Under the pieces are notes generated by a model. The model saw only the letters and a list, made by a program, of their open reading frames with translations, made no database searches and was not told where the DNA came from. DNA of 64,000 nt, taken from Cryphonectria parasitica EP155. Lineage: Eukaryota > Ascomycota > Sordariomycetes > Diaporthales > Cryphonectriaceae. Below, piece after piece: positions 46,024 through 57,817 of this stretch. Position 1 is the first letter of the stretch; every line of letters starts with the position of its first letter. Location of the stretch: positions 676,759 to 740,758 of the forward strand of contig NW_024468911.1 in assembly GCF_011745365.1 (NCBI RefSeq). Reading direction: 5' to 3'. A program made the position numbers and the translations under genes.

Positions 46024-47698
46024 GGTGACTTTGTTGGGAAAGTGGAATTGAGGTAGCACAAGTAGTCGCGGAACCTGAAAGTCAAGGACGATCAGACTAT
46101 AGGATGCAGGGAAAGACAGGAAAGCTCATATTTTGAAGTCGGACATACCAGATGAAATGTTAGTAGGCAAGAAGCGCCCAGGCGGTTGGAGACTGCCGCG
46201 GCTTCGAAGGACTTGAGAAAGTGTAACAAAGCGTGGTGATAAAGAAGTGGAAAGGACAACAGGTCAGGACAGTTTGCTTTTACAAAGTTCCGCAGAAGGA
46301 AAAAGAAGCGTGAAGCTGCAGTTAGATGGAAGGCGAAGGGGCAGCGCAGGATATGGGCCAGTGTGGAGGCCCGCAGAAACTTGAGGTGGGTTGAACGTCA
46401 AGATAAAAGCTCTCCACGCGGGCGTTCAGGAGCTGAATGGATCGCGATGACTGGCCTGGCGAGTGTTTGAAAGGTTAAAAGGGGAAAGGGAAACGATGTG
46501 CAACTAGGTTCGAAGAGATATGTTCTCAGGATGGCTGAAGCTGAGCCAATGGAATGTGAAGCGCGGCAGTGGGTGCTAAGGTGAGGCCGCTGCAAGACAA
46601 CAAGAAGAAAGGGAAGACAGATCTGAGAGGGAGTAAGCAAGCAAACGGCTTCTTGGTCTGGGAAAGAGAGGTGCCCCGGGGGTGGGAATAGGGCAGTAAC
46701 TTACGGTTGATACAAGGCTCAGATAGAGTTCTTTCACTGTTTGGAAAAACAGATCCGCGATCTTGCGAGTGGTAGAGTAACGCAGACTACTGTTCAGAGA
46801 GACTGAAACGGCAGTAGAGGATGGAGAAAGGGTCATCTGAAATGGATGGAAAGGACACAGCGTGTCTCTCGCTTGGTCGATCGCGATGTATTGTTTCACA
46901 GGTGTCAGTGGGACAGAAACTGTATTCAAAGTGATGAATGGGACAGAGAAAGATCAATGGTATATGTTGAGGAGAGGCACAAACTTCTTGAGAGAAGCTC
47001 TTCGAACGAGATCAATGATGGAGAAGTGGAGTGTGGAAGGTAGAAAGTAGAAGATAGAAGGTTAGGGGGAAAAAAGGATGGCCATGGAAAGAAGATACAT
47101 GGGCCAGGAGCAAATCGACCCCGATGTGATGGACATCTTGAGTTCGTACCTCTGCCCATAGAGACACAGATAGTTCAGTATACCAGTGCAGCTTTGCAGG
47201 CTATGGGATATCAAGACTGATCTGATTCACAGGCTTCAGCAGACAGAAAGGCAATTGTGCTCTATGCTCAGTCAATAGTAACTCTATACACGTTGAGCTA
47301 CTGCCTGACCTGTTGTACCGTCTGGTTTGATATTAACCTCAGTTTTCCCCCAACTTTTGTTCACACTTCTCTCACTTTCTGCTATTACCTTTTCATCTAC
47401 CCTCCTGAGACGTTTTACAGCCTGCAACACCACCACAACACCTTTGAGCAATCACCTACAGGATCCCTCTACAAGAAAGCAGGAGATCAGCCTGTCTCAG
47501 CTGAAACGCTCCTCATAAGCACAAAGAGCTCTTCAAAAGACCTCTCTGCATATTCCATAGATAATACACCTTACCAGCATGTGCCACGGTCCCAAGTTTC
47601 TCAAACGGGGTTCTCTCCAAGGCCAACCTCAAGTCTTCGAACGCACTAAGCAAAGCTTTATAAAACACTTAAGTACTTGCTGAGTCATCCATGCTGTC
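46024..47698. other. Spacer, 1.7 kb
   Basis: This region is upstream of the methyltransferase, running up to the first tRNA. Composition is moderately purine-rich. No ORF here is convincing, and an unannotated 5' UTR intron of the methyltransferase is possible. Confidence 0.5.
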
Positions 47699-47778
47699 GC
47701 CGGCTTGGCCAAGCGGTAAGGCGTCGCACTCGTACTACGGTCATGCGAAGATCTGCGGTTCGAGTCCGCAAGTCGGCA
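47699..47778 (+). tRNA. tRNA-Thr(CGU), with 8-nt intron
   Basis: A complete cloverleaf can be drawn. The acceptor GCCGGCT pairs with AGTCGGC (one G-U) with discriminator A. The D arm contains GGCC-AAGCGGTAA-GGC. The anticodon stem is TCGCA/TGCGA. The T arm contains TGCGG-TTCGAGT-CCGCA. The loop reads CTCGTA then A, giving anticodon CGU (Thr, ACG). CTACGGTC at 735-742 of the 47 kb block (47735-47742) interrupts the loop one base 3' of the anticodon, the normal place for a nuclear tRNA intron. A T7 run right after the gene serves as Pol III terminator. Confidence 0.93.
47735..47742 (+). other. tRNA intron (8 nt)
   Basis: CTACGGTC lies between tRNA positions 37 and 38 and is absent from the otherwise identical copy at 47861. 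Confidence 0.85.
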
Positions 47779-47779
47779 A

Positions 47780-47786
47780 CTTTTTT
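47780..47786 (+). terminator. Pol III T-run terminator of first tRNA
   Basis: A run of T begins two bases after the tRNA 3' end, typical of RNA polymerase III termination. Confidence 0.7.
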
Positions 47787-47860
47787 TTGTGTCGCGGCGC
47801 GGCCCCGTATCGAGCACTAGGCTTATGTAGTACCCAAAAATGTCATGAATCATTCACGTT

Positions 47861-47932
47861 GCCGGCTTGGCCAAGCGGTAAGGCGTCGCACTCGTAATGC
47901 GAAGATCTGCGGTTCGAGTCCGCAAGTCGGCA
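47861..47932 (+). tRNA. tRNA-Thr(CGU), intronless copy
   Basis: The sequence is identical to the first copy after removal of its 8-nt intron, and is 72 nt long. The anticodon loop reads CTCGTAA. It lies 82 bp downstream of the first copy on the same strand and is followed by a short T4 run at about 47935-47938. This is a tandem duplication with intron gain or loss in one copy. Confidence 0.93.
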
Positions 47933-48494
47933 TCTTTTGCCGCAGCGCACACAGAACTTGTGGTCGGGCATGTATATCTTTCTTCTGTTATTCCGTCTCG
48001 TGTTCTTTTTGCTCAAGTCCTCTCCTTGTCATGGCATCAAGACTTATTGTTGGGTGAAAGAACAAGAGTGTCTGCAGTGCTGTGACGCGTGACATACGGT
48101 CTTACGGGGAGTAATTGTGGGGTTCTATTTGTACGACGACACCCACTCAAGGTCTACCATAGTAGTTTATTCCAGACAATCTCTGTAAAAGGCTTATATT
48201 AAGGACCAATGCAATAATAAGTCTCTTGACATGAAAGTGGTGCTGTAAGTTACGAGGCAATCAATAAGATGGGATGCAGGACTAAATGTAGCCAGCCACA
48301 CTCGATCACGTTGCAAGAATACGTTGGCAATGTTTTCATTAGATGCAGGCTCCTCATCTCCAGAAACTATGACATGAACCCGCCTCTTACCCTGCTCCCA
48401 TTAAGCGCCGCTGATGCTGAGACACGATTTATGCTCCCCTCTCTTCCCGAACAAGATCAACCATGATGTTTCAGTCTGTTGGCTTGGCCTAGGC
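47933..48494. other. Spacer between tRNA pair and Vps9-type gene
   Basis: About 0.56 kb holds the short T-run terminator of the second tRNA and the 3' UTR of the Vps9-type gene. Nothing else is supported. Confidence 0.55.
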
Positions 48495-51108
48495 TCATGC
48501 TGAAAGCGCAAGGCACGCATCCACCGCTAGTCCGACTCTGCATGACGACTGTTTAGTTCACGCACAGATTACATACGATCAAGTGGAGAGTGATAGACAT
48601 ACCGTCCTTCCTTCTGATAGACCACATCACTGATGATCTCCTTGTCTAGATCTGGGAACATGCCGGCCAGTGTTTCGACGATGTTGGCATGTTCAGCCCG
48701 GTTGATCCTCTGAGCTTCCGCAACTTCAGCGCTGGCCTGTCTGGCCGCTGCCTCCTCGGCAGAATACCGACCGTGGGCGCTTGCACTTCTGCGGCTGCTA
48801 TCCCCGCCTGGTGGTGGGTTGGGCGTGTGTGATGGGCTGCGGGCTGAGGAGCTTGACTGGGCGGGCGCGTCGCCGTCGTCGGAGAACATTCTTCCGATGG
48901 TCGAGAGGGGTTTCTGGATGGACCGAAGGAGCCCAGTGATGGCGGCCTTTTCATCGTATTCGCCATTGTCGTCATTTGAAGAGGTGGACTGCCGAGGTGA
49001 GTAAGATGATTGAGCTGCCGTGTTGTGATCCATGGACTGTCTGGCCGACGAGGGCTCGCCTGGCCCGCCGAATAGCTGTGTTGGCCTCTCAAGGGTGGTG
49101 GAAGTGCGTGGAGATTCCAGCCTGTGCTTTTCGGCGATGGCGGAGACAGCAGCCTCAACATTCTTCTCAAACTCTTCGTCGGTGATCGTGAGTGTCGTGC
49201 GATCCATGTTCTCGATGAACTGAATGGCGCCCATCTTGAGTAGACGCGTGTTAGCTGGCGTTCTGAGTTGGCTAGGAAAGGGGATGAGATTCTCTTACCA
49301 ACGAGGACAGATAGTAGCCAGCTTCGCCACCAAGCTTGTCCTGGTTACGGAACCTAAGTATGTACTGAACGTTGGATACTATATGCTCGGGATTTGCTTG
49401 CAGGGTGACGTAAATCAGTAATGGCATGAATGAATCCGCAGACGAGTCGGCTTTCGAGTGTTTGAGGAGGCCTATAGGCGCCTTGTCAGCTTTTACACTT
49501 CTGTCCAGGAAGCCAGGAGCAAGCCCTTACCAAAAATGACTTTGCAGCAGTTCAAGATACAGATAATCTTGTCTCTCGGCGCCCGATAGGACTTGATCTT
49601 AAGGAGTTCTGAGTTGGTTAGTCTGAGGCTCGGCTGCACGGGAAACAGATCGGGCTCTGACCTTGTTGGGCAAGTTTCAGAAAGCGCTTCCCGCTGTCAC
49701 CAACCTGTTGGATGTCCAGGTGCTCCTCTCGAACCCAGCCGTAAATATTGATCTTCTGCGCAACCACTTCATCACGCTCCACGTCCTCTTGGTGTTGTCC
49801 CCTGCGCCCTGGTCCCATGGGCCGCTCGCCACCTTTCCTCCGCGGTTTCCCTCCTGGTATGGGCTGTGGTGGTGGAATTGCAGGTGAAAATGTCTGCGTA
49901 TAGAGTCGATTCATGACAAGCTTTTCCATGCCCTCCCTTGCATTGTCGAACTCAGCATCGGACACGTCCTTCCACACATCACAGAGAGCCATCTTGTTGG
50001 CAATGAAGGCAAGAAAGTCGCTGATGATCTTGACCTGCTCGTGCACCATCCATTGCCGCTTGCCAAACTCGTTGAGGAAAGACCGCAGGTATTTCGCAAC
50101 TGGGTCAGCCTTCTTGTTGCGCAGCTGCTCCAAGAATCTGTGGAAGTCGAACGGCAATGCCGATTCAGGCTCAGGCTCCGGTGGAGGTGGCCTATGCAAA
50201 GAGACTGTTGGTGATAACGGAGAGCCAATGTCGCGGTCCTCCTTGATGAGCTGACCCGTCCTTCCGGAGCGTATCGAGAGATCCTTTGGGGGCACTGGTG
50301 GTCCTTGGTCTTCGGGGTCCTTGCCCTTGGAGGCCAAGCTGGCCGGAGAGCTGATCTCCAGCCGCAAGCCCTGCAACTGCTGAGAGATCCCCGGCCCGAC
50401 AGGCTCCAGGCTGGATCTTCGAGTTTGGTGTTGTATCGAGGCCGTGGAGAAGGGGGATGCGATCTCGAGTCGAGGACTCATAACCTCTTCCTCGCCTGGT
50501 CCACCGCCCCCCTCCCTGAATTGCGCCATGATGTTCTGTATCTCGGACCCATCATTATCCCGCTCATCTTCGCTTGTATAGCGTCTCTCGTCATCCGAGC
50601 GACCCTGTATAGAATCTAGGGACAGCCGAGGGCGGTCGGTGGCACTGGAAGGGGTTCTCGAGGGGGGCCGAGAGGTCCAAGGGGTGGCCGGCGTGGGATC
50701 GACGTATGGTTTTGACTCGATATTGGTGAACTGGGCGGCGGTCGTGGTCATAGGGGTGGAAGGCTTGAGCGTTGCTGTCGAGGTCTCTGGTGCCTCGAGT
50801 CCTTCTTCTTCTGCCTTCCGGGCCCCAGACACCAGATCCAGCGGCTCTGGCCTGTGAGCAGCATTCTTCTGCCCGGTTGCAGCAGGCTGCTGCTGGAGCC
50901 CTGCGTCGATGACAATCATGTCCTCGGGCGGCGGAACGGGGTCGGCCACAAGAGGCTTGGTCTTTGCCATAGTCTCATTGTTGGGTGACGATGACGTCTC
51001 TTCTTGACTTGGCCCCATTGCGCTCTTCACCTCGCTGGCAGCAGTGTCCTGAGCATGATCCAGTGGAGTAGCCTGTTGTGATATGTCTGAGCTGGACGGA
51101 GGAGACAT
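48495..51108 (-). CDS. vps9: Vps9-type Rab5 guanine nucleotide exchange factor with CUE domain
   Basis: Five exons (51108-49662, 49608-49531, 49471-49299, 49234-48603 and 48537-48495) give 790 aa. A long disordered Ser/Pro/Glu-rich N-terminus (about 1-320) precedes a helical bundle (HRFLEQLRNKKADPVAKYLR) and the catalytic VPS9 domain. That domain includes KIKSYRAPRDKIICILNCCK and ADSFMPLLIYVTLQANPEH (about 484-570), with the conserved Asp and Tyr-type signature of Rab5 GEFs. After a Ser-rich linker, the last ~40 residues (ANIVETLAGMFPDLDKEIIS...) form a CUE ubiquitin-binding domain. The short last exon restores it as EGRVGLAVDACLAL. The protein should activate Vps21/Ypt51 GTPases at endosomes. 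The first intron uses a GTCAGA donor, less usual than the others. Confidence 0.92.
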
Positions 51109-52016
51109 GCACGGAGATGCGGCGCAGTAGCTGTCTCTGTAGGACGTCAGAAGGTGTGTGGATCGTAGCCTTGAGTCAAGCCTCGGTGGATTGTCCCTCT
51201 TGTTTATCGTAGAAAGTGAACGCCTTACTTGTCAGCCGCACGGCGAGGAGTATTAGGTTCTGATTACTCTGTTAGGGGAATTTCTTAGGAATCGCCGCCT
51301 CCATAGATGATTAGAAGGCCTCTAAAAAAAAAATTAGGGGAAAAGGTCGCGTCAGACTTGTCGTCGTGGTGTAGTTGTCAGATTGAGAGGGCCGTTGCAT
51401 GAAATGGAGTCTATGAAGGAGCAGGCATGCTGCAGCACAGTTGTTGAGGTCAGTTCGGCGTTAACGCAGCAACAAAACAAGGCCCGGGGCGGGGTGCTGC
51501 CAAATAATCTACAAGGGTAGAGTAGGAGAGCACCCCACTAGGGTCTTATTGAGCCGTGACTTAAGCCTGAGCTCCAGCATAGGCTCCAGTCCCGAGCTTT
51601 TTGCTACAGGGTGGACAAGGTTGGACCCCACCCTCAAACCCTCTTCATCATGCCTTTCCAACAGAGAGGACAGGAGGGGAGTGTGGGTAAACATCAGGGT
51701 CTCACAAATCACATACTATGCACAGAGGCTGGACAGGTTGACAGGCAATTTGTGGAATAGAGTCGTCCCTGGATTGTCCTTGCTCCTGTAGTGGGGAATA
51801 GGTGTTGTGCTCCGGAATTGATGCCTTACCTTTCACATGATCATCATGGTTCCCCTTTCAAAACATGGCTGTAGTATTCTATGCAAAACATATGAGCATA
51901 TTCTTCACTTACCTCAGCATATTTCACTTGTTTATCTGTTTTGCTGCCTTTTGCAAGACTTCCCAGACGGAACCAGTGATTGTTTACTTATCTTGGTTGG
52001 GTTGCAATGTGTTTTT

Positions 52017-52061
<45 letters not shown>

Positions 52062-52441
52062 TGGGGGGGGGGGGGGGTTTGGAGGCTGCGGGAAGCTTTC
52101 CCCACACTCGAACTTACACCCAAACTCAGCCCTATGGTGGCTTAGTTTCGGCTGCTAGGCCTCCAGTGACGCGCCAGCTCAACAGCACATGCAGTTGCCC
52201 TTTGACGTAACTAATCGTTCGACGTTTCAAATAGAAAGAACCTCATTCAATCTCGCCTTCACTCCTCAGACAACAACGACTGCTCACCCTCGCGTTCTGG
52301 ATACCGTTTAACATCTAACGTTTTAATAACCACTCCTGCAGGGTACCTATTTCTTTCTTCTTCTGACCTGCCTTGACCTGAGCTTCATCATATCCGAACC
52401 ACAACTGCAATAGAGACAACAACAACGATCGATTACCCATC
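51109..52441. other. Divergent spacer, 1.3 kb
   Basis: This is the shared upstream region of the Vps9-type and PI31-type genes. It contains a compound (CT)n-T9-G15 tract at 52025-52077. No gene was seen. Confidence 0.55.
52025..52077. repeat. Compound (CT)n, poly-T, poly-G (15) tract
   Basis: About thirteen CT units run directly into a T-run and then fifteen G, about 365 bp upstream of the PI31-type start. Confidence 0.9.
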
Positions 52442-53737
52442 ATGGCAGGAACTCCCCTCAGCCCGCAGAACATTCTGCAGGGCATGGCAGATGCCCTGCC
52501 GAATCATGAGACAGGCGATACCACCTCAGACATGAGCAGCTCTGCCGAGGCCCTCGCCCTCTTCACACACGCCTGCATGGTCAACCTGGGCTTCCGTCTG
52601 CTGGGCTTCCACGAGGACCACAAGATTGGTGAGCATACACACACACTTCTCTCCTCTTCACTTTATAGACAATAGCGTCACATATATACTGACCACATGC
52701 TCTTTATCTCTCCCACTCCAGAACAGGAATGCGCCTCCCTCGCGCCCCGCCTCCCATCCAGATGGAACGCCTCCGTCTCTTCCTACTCGTTCCTCTACGC
52801 ACACACTCAGTCCTCCATGCAATTCGTTCTCAAAATCGACAGGATGGGTTCCAAGACCGAGATCCGCGGCCTGGCCGTCGGTGCCGACAAGATCACCCGC
52901 CTCGAGATCTCGGCGCGCGACTACATCTCCTCGTCCGCCCTGCCGCTGCGCATCACCCTCCGTCCAGACGGCGCCGAGGACCGCTCCGACCTCACCTCGA
53001 AGCTGCAGGCCGTCTTTATCTCGCCCGAGCGGGTCGCTGATCTCGCCAGCCTGCTCAAAATCAACATTTTCCAGAGGCTGATCCCAGGCCTGCAGAAGGA
53101 GGGTTACGAGGAGACTGCCGACGCGCTACAGGATGCCAACACCGCCGCTCGAGAGAGGTCCGGCAGGCCGCAGCAGCATCCCAGGGTCCCCGAGCCGGCC
53201 CTCCCCGAGCTAGCCAGGCCGTACCCGTTCGACGACCCCCTCGCTGCGCCGCGGAGACCCGGCGTGCCAGCAGGCGACTTCGCTCCACCTGGTTTTGAGG
53301 ACGAGCTCGAGATCAACAGGCCGCCACGCGGCGGCCTGCGCATGCCTGGCGACGGCAGGTCACCATTTAATATTGGACACGACGACCTGCATCCACCGGG
53401 ACTCGCTCCCTATGATCCTCTGCGAGGCAGCTTTGTGCCCGGCGGCGGACTGCCGCGCCCGGGCGGTATGGGTGGCGGAATGCACCCCACGTTCGACGAT
53501 CCGCTCTTCCAGGGCGGCGGAGGCCAGGGTGGGGGGCACGATCCGCAGGCGCCGCCTGGCGCGCGGTGGGATCCTGTCGGGCCTGGGATGGGACCGCCGA
53601 GATTCGGTGGTGGACGGCCGGGTGGTGGGTTTGGAGGGCTTGGTGGGAATCTCTTTGGGGGTGGTAGGAATCCCTTTGGGGGTGGTAGGAATCCCTTTGG
53701 GAGTGGTGGGAATCCCTTTGGGGGTGGTATTATTTAG
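52442..53737 (+). CDS. PI31-type proteasome regulator
   Basis: Two exons (52442-52628 and 52722-53737) join in phase 1 to give 400 aa. The N-terminal half (about 30-190) is the alpha/beta FP domain typical of PI31/PSMF1 and yeast Fub1: ALALFTHACMVNLGFRLLGF, then SVSSYSFLYAHTQSSMQFVL and LKINIFQRLIPGLQKEGYEE. The C-terminal half is Pro/Gly-rich and contains the HPTFDDPLF block of the PI31 C-terminal domain. It ends in tandem GGGRNPF-like units. PI31 proteins bind the 20S core through this tail and act as inhibitor or assembly and transport adaptor. Exact effect here is unknown. The repeats at 53640-53733 are nearly perfect at DNA level, suggesting recent expansion. Confidence 0.9.
53640..53733 (+). 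repeat. In-frame GGTAGGAATCCCTTTGGGGG-type tandem repeat in PI31 tail
   Basis: About four units of 21 bp each encode Gly-Gly-Gly-(Arg/Gly)-Asn-Pro-Phe. The frame is preserved across units, so length change would alter only the tail. Confidence 0.85.
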
Positions 53738-54096
53738 CTGGTTGTGGGCACAGCAGCAATGCTCAACAGGCAGTGTGTACGATTACGGGGCTTGACGATG
53801 TACATGGCAGTGTTTTTTTCATAGCAGAGCCTAGTCAGAATCAGGCCAGATGAACCTGACCCCCGAGAATGAGACCGACTGGCTTCGTCTTCTTCAGTCT
53901 GCCCTTCAAAGTAGTGAAATATTCCATTCTACGTCACAAAGGTCGTCTCCTGTTCCATGTAGGTGAAATGACATGCCTTCAACGTTCGCAACATATACGA
54001 AAATGGCGAGTAGTCATATGATCGTCGGGGTTGTTGAAAGGTCTATCTACTTTGTTACCCTCTGTGGGAAACAAAGGCCAAATTTGCTTGTTCCTC

Positions 54097-54140
<44 letters not shown>

Positions 54141-54427
54141 AAATCAGATTGTTGGACGTGTGGGGAGCATGTATAGGTTCTGACCCTACACCGTCGTCCG
54201 CCCCAGACAATCCAACTCTGTGTGTGCATGTAGTATAGGTATCGACAGGGTGAAAAGAAACAAAAGGCCAACTGCTTCTACTACTATTGTGGTCGGAAAA
54301 TTCATCGTATCGTCGTCCAGAGCCAAGCCTCTCCGACGTGCGTGCCGCAGGAAAAATGCTGTGGAACTTCCTTCAACCAGCGTGTTGAATCGAGTCCCCT
54401 GGCCCAAGAAGGGGCCAGGGCATCCTC
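53738..54427. other. Convergent spacer with (TA)n(TG)n repeat
   Basis: The PI31 and importin genes end toward each other here. A compound AT-then-GT repeat lies at 54097-54140. No gene was seen. Confidence 0.6.
54097..54140. repeat. (AT)n(GT)n compound microsatellite
   Basis: About eleven AT units run straight into about eleven GT units, in intergenic DNA. Confidence 0.9.
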
Positions 54428-57400
54428 TCAGGAGCTGCTGGCCAGCTCATTCAGCTTCTTGTGCTCGTCCTCCGTGAGCAGTGCGTACCAGTGCTGGAAG
54501 TCTGCGATGTTGTCTTGTGCGGCTCGCACAAAGAATTCAGACAGATACTGCTGGGTCTCGTCGTCGCGCGTACGGTTGCCACCGCTGTCCAGCATCGACA
54601 TCAGAGCTGCATGTGAAGGGTTCACCATATCAGGCTCATCTTCCCAGCCTTCATCGCCGTCATCCTCGTCTGCGTCGGCAAAATCGGCGGCGGCGGCGGC
54701 GGCGGCAGCATTCGCTGCGCCCTGGACGCCCGAGGCCGACAGAAGCTCTTCGATCAGCACCTTAAGGATCTTCAGAGTCGCCGGGATCGAGCTGTACTGA
54801 TCTGGGTTTTGCTTGGCTCGCGACCGTGTCATGATGCGCCCGTTGCCCGGCTGAATGATCATGTCGCCCTTTACTTGTATCTGGGCCAGGCGCTGGTCGT
54901 TGAGAGAGTAGAGCTTCGACAGGGCAATAACATTCTGACGGATGTCATCATATCCCGCAAAACTGACAGAGTTCTCTAGCCACTTGCTCATGACAACCTG
55001 CAAGCCATTCTGGCCGTTGATATCGATAGTGCTGAGGAACTGGACCACATCACCGGCCTGGACCAGTGACAAGCGCGCGAAGACACTGATGAGGGACTGG
55101 ATGAAAGCAGCAGCCTCTGCGGTTGCGAGACGATTAGCAACTGCTTGCAGGAGCTTCTCCAGGTAAGGTCCCAGACGCTCCGGTCCGGCCTTCTCCACAA
55201 GCTCTGCTGCGAGCCCCCCGACCTCTGATGCGGCGTTATCCTCGATGTTGGGCCCAAGGAGGCGGTCCACGATAAGGAGGCAGGTCTCCAATCCAGACTG
55301 GCCGTTCTCGTCATGCCAGCCGAGCACCTGGTGGTGGTCGTGCATGAGCATGTACTTGATGGCCTCTGCACCTGGCCGCAAGACTTCGCCCTCGGGAGAC
55401 TGAAGCAGCAGGTTCTTCAGTTTCGGGAGGGTTGCCGCAACAAAACCAGCGGGAAGAGGTTCAGAGCCATTTTGCACCAGCGGTACAAGGAGCTCGCACG
55501 CCAAGGTGAGCAGAGGATCGTCCTGGGTCATGTCTGCGACATTGAAGGCGCCAGCGATCGTGGGCAGAACCTTGGCGCACAGGGCCGCATAAGATGTCGG
55601 ATCCGACAGGGTCGAGACAAGGTCTTCAAAAGCCTCGACGACCATGAAGGTGACTTGGAAATTAGAAGCGCCATGTTTGGCGATCAAGAATAGCGAGTCG
55701 ACCGACTTGATCTCTGACGCGATGGTAATGCGCGGGTCGATACTGATGACAGCTCTGAGAGCCTCGGCGAGGGTGACCAGCAAATCATCAGCATCTTCCA
55801 GTTCAGTCATATCCTTGCCGTCAAGAAAGCTGTTGATAGCAACGAGCATGGGCGCTTGACGGTCGCCAGGCACGTTGCCAGAGGTGACGAAACTCTCCAC
55901 GCTCTTGATACAGGCAACCTGGACGAGCTCAGAGCTATCGCTGCCGATGGACTGAATCGTCCGGTCGAGTAATGTATTGGCGGGCGCAAAACCTTGGGAC
56001 AGTGTGCCGGCGACAATGAAGCCTCGAGCCCGGAGCAGAGGCTGCTCTTGACCTGGGAAAGAATGAGCAGCGGTTCAAGGGGACGAGATGCGTTGTTAGA
56101 CTGATATCCTGGCTTAGAAGGAAAAAACTTACCTGCGGCATAGTTGATCAACTCCACGTGTGCCTGGGCAACCTCTGGTGGCACAGCTTCGGAGCGATCC
56201 TGGAAGTCGCTGAGAAGCATGTTGAACAGATACAGACATGCCTCTTGCGAGCGCCAATCGTTTTGACCCGTGAATTGTGTTTGGGTGTATGCGAAGAGAC
56301 CTTCCAAAGCCCTGCCATGCAGCCACTCCCCAATCTTGATCAGCAAATCACCACAGGCGGTTCGTGCAGTGTAGTTTGCCGTCACCTGCAAGTCATTATC
56401 AGCAGTGTCTTCCGGTGGAGGAGGAAAGAGAAGAGAAGAAGAGAGAAGAGAAGAAGAGAGAAAGAAAGAAAGAGAGAAAGAAAGAGAGAAAGAAAGAAAG
56501 AAAGAAAGAAAAGGAGCGATTGTAACAGTGACAGGATATGGAGGCCACCTACCGAGGTCTCTTCGGCGAGGTATAGCGACACGTCAATGTCCCAAAGCTC
56601 CTCTTCCTCGCAGGTGATGCGACTATAAGCAACGAGCAACTTCATGAGGTCTATGACCCAAGGTGCCTCATGGGCTGGCCGTCCATTGAGCTGCGCCTCG
56701 AGCTCCTTCTGAACCGGTGCGGCCCTCATGCACTGGTTGAGGAAGTCCAGCTCTTCCAGGATCAAAAAGTCGAGGGTATATGGCAGACCATCCGAGTCTT
56801 CTAGTCGTCCCTGGCCGGTGGTGTCGATGAAGTGCTCCTGGTACTGGTCTTGTAGGAGGGAGAGCTCGTGCCACGTCGCTTGGAAAAAGGCAAGGCTCTG
56901 CGGCAGCAGAAGGGTTGGGAAGACGCTCTTAACCTTCATCAGGGTCTTCACGACCTGAAGTTTGAACGAGATGATGCCGTTACGGTACGCGCGCGCAGAG
57001 GGTTCCTCAGAGACCGGCGGCAGCTGAACCTGAAGAACCTGCGAGAAGAATGGGAGCCATCCCTTCAGGGCCTCATCGGCGAAACCCTTGACCTCCTTAG
57101 GATGATCGTCCTTGACCATATCCATAAGATCGAAGCAGCCACGGAAGACGAGCACGGCCAGGGCCCGAAGGGTCGGCTTTCGAGTATCGCTGAGGGCGAC
57201 GTTGTAGACGACATCGATGATGGGGCGGGCAGCGGAGAAGAATTGGTCTTCGGTCAGGCTCTCGTCGACGATGTCGCTGAGGACTTTAAGGGCACCGTAG
57301 AGCTGGGCGTCGGTGCCGGTCGGGATGACTTTCAGGAGAGTAGGGAGGAGTGTCGGCCACTTGTCGGGAAAGTCGCTGTTGGCGATCTTGCCAACTACAT

Positions 57401-57817
57401 AACTGCGCTCTGTGTTACTTGGCTGCCCTCTCATCATACGGTCTCTCTCTCTGCATCGTTCTTGTGCGTAGCCTACCTGGCAGCAGACTTAACCCTGCGG
57501 TCGGACTCGTCGCGCAGCGCCAGATCCAACAGCTTGGGACGCAGCTGATCCTTGGTGGATTCGGGGATGGGGATACGGGGCCCTTCGCCATCTTCATCGC
57601 CCTCCTCACCCCAGTTGAACTCGATGAGGCGTCGGAGGTAAGACAAGGCGGCCTGGCGGATTTCTGTCGCGACGGCGGAGTGGGCAGCGATGTCTGCAAG
57701 GGCGATTGGGAAGGCAGGGTTCGTCTGGGCATGCAGAAGGTCGAGTTCAGCACGTTTCCTAGGCCCTTCTTGGGGGGATTGGGTGTCGACCAGCAGCTGA
57801 GCCAGCTGGTCCTCCAT
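54428..57817 (-). CDS. kap114: Importin-9 / Kap114-type nuclear import receptor
   Basis: Four exons (57817-57477, 57402-56553, 56385-56133 and 56052-54428) give 1022 aa, close to the usual ~1000-1040. The N-terminal importin-beta repeat starts MEDQLAQLLVDTQSPQEGPR. HEAT-type helical repeats follow throughout. Near the C-terminus a poly-Ala and acidic loop (ADFADADEDDGDEGWEDEP) is the hallmark of importin-9/Kap114, which carries histones H2A-H2B and TBP into the nucleus. The exon 1/2 junction was set to give KSAASYVVGKIAN, avoiding an alternative acceptor 13 bp upstream that leaves the frame wrong. Intron 2 carries a long GA/GAAA repeat. The two upstream acceptor-like AGs near 57402 make mis-splicing conceivable. 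Confidence 0.93.
56421..56512. repeat. GAGAAGAA/GAAA repeat in importin intron 2
   Basis: Purine-only GAGAAGAA units shift to GAAA units within intron 2 of the importin gene (56386-56552). The transcript strand reads as a long pyrimidine tract. Confidence 0.85.

Noticed and set aside
46576..47050. ORFs upstream of the methyltransferase
   Set aside because: Both strands are open for short lengths only, without conserved features. They are more likely leader sequence.
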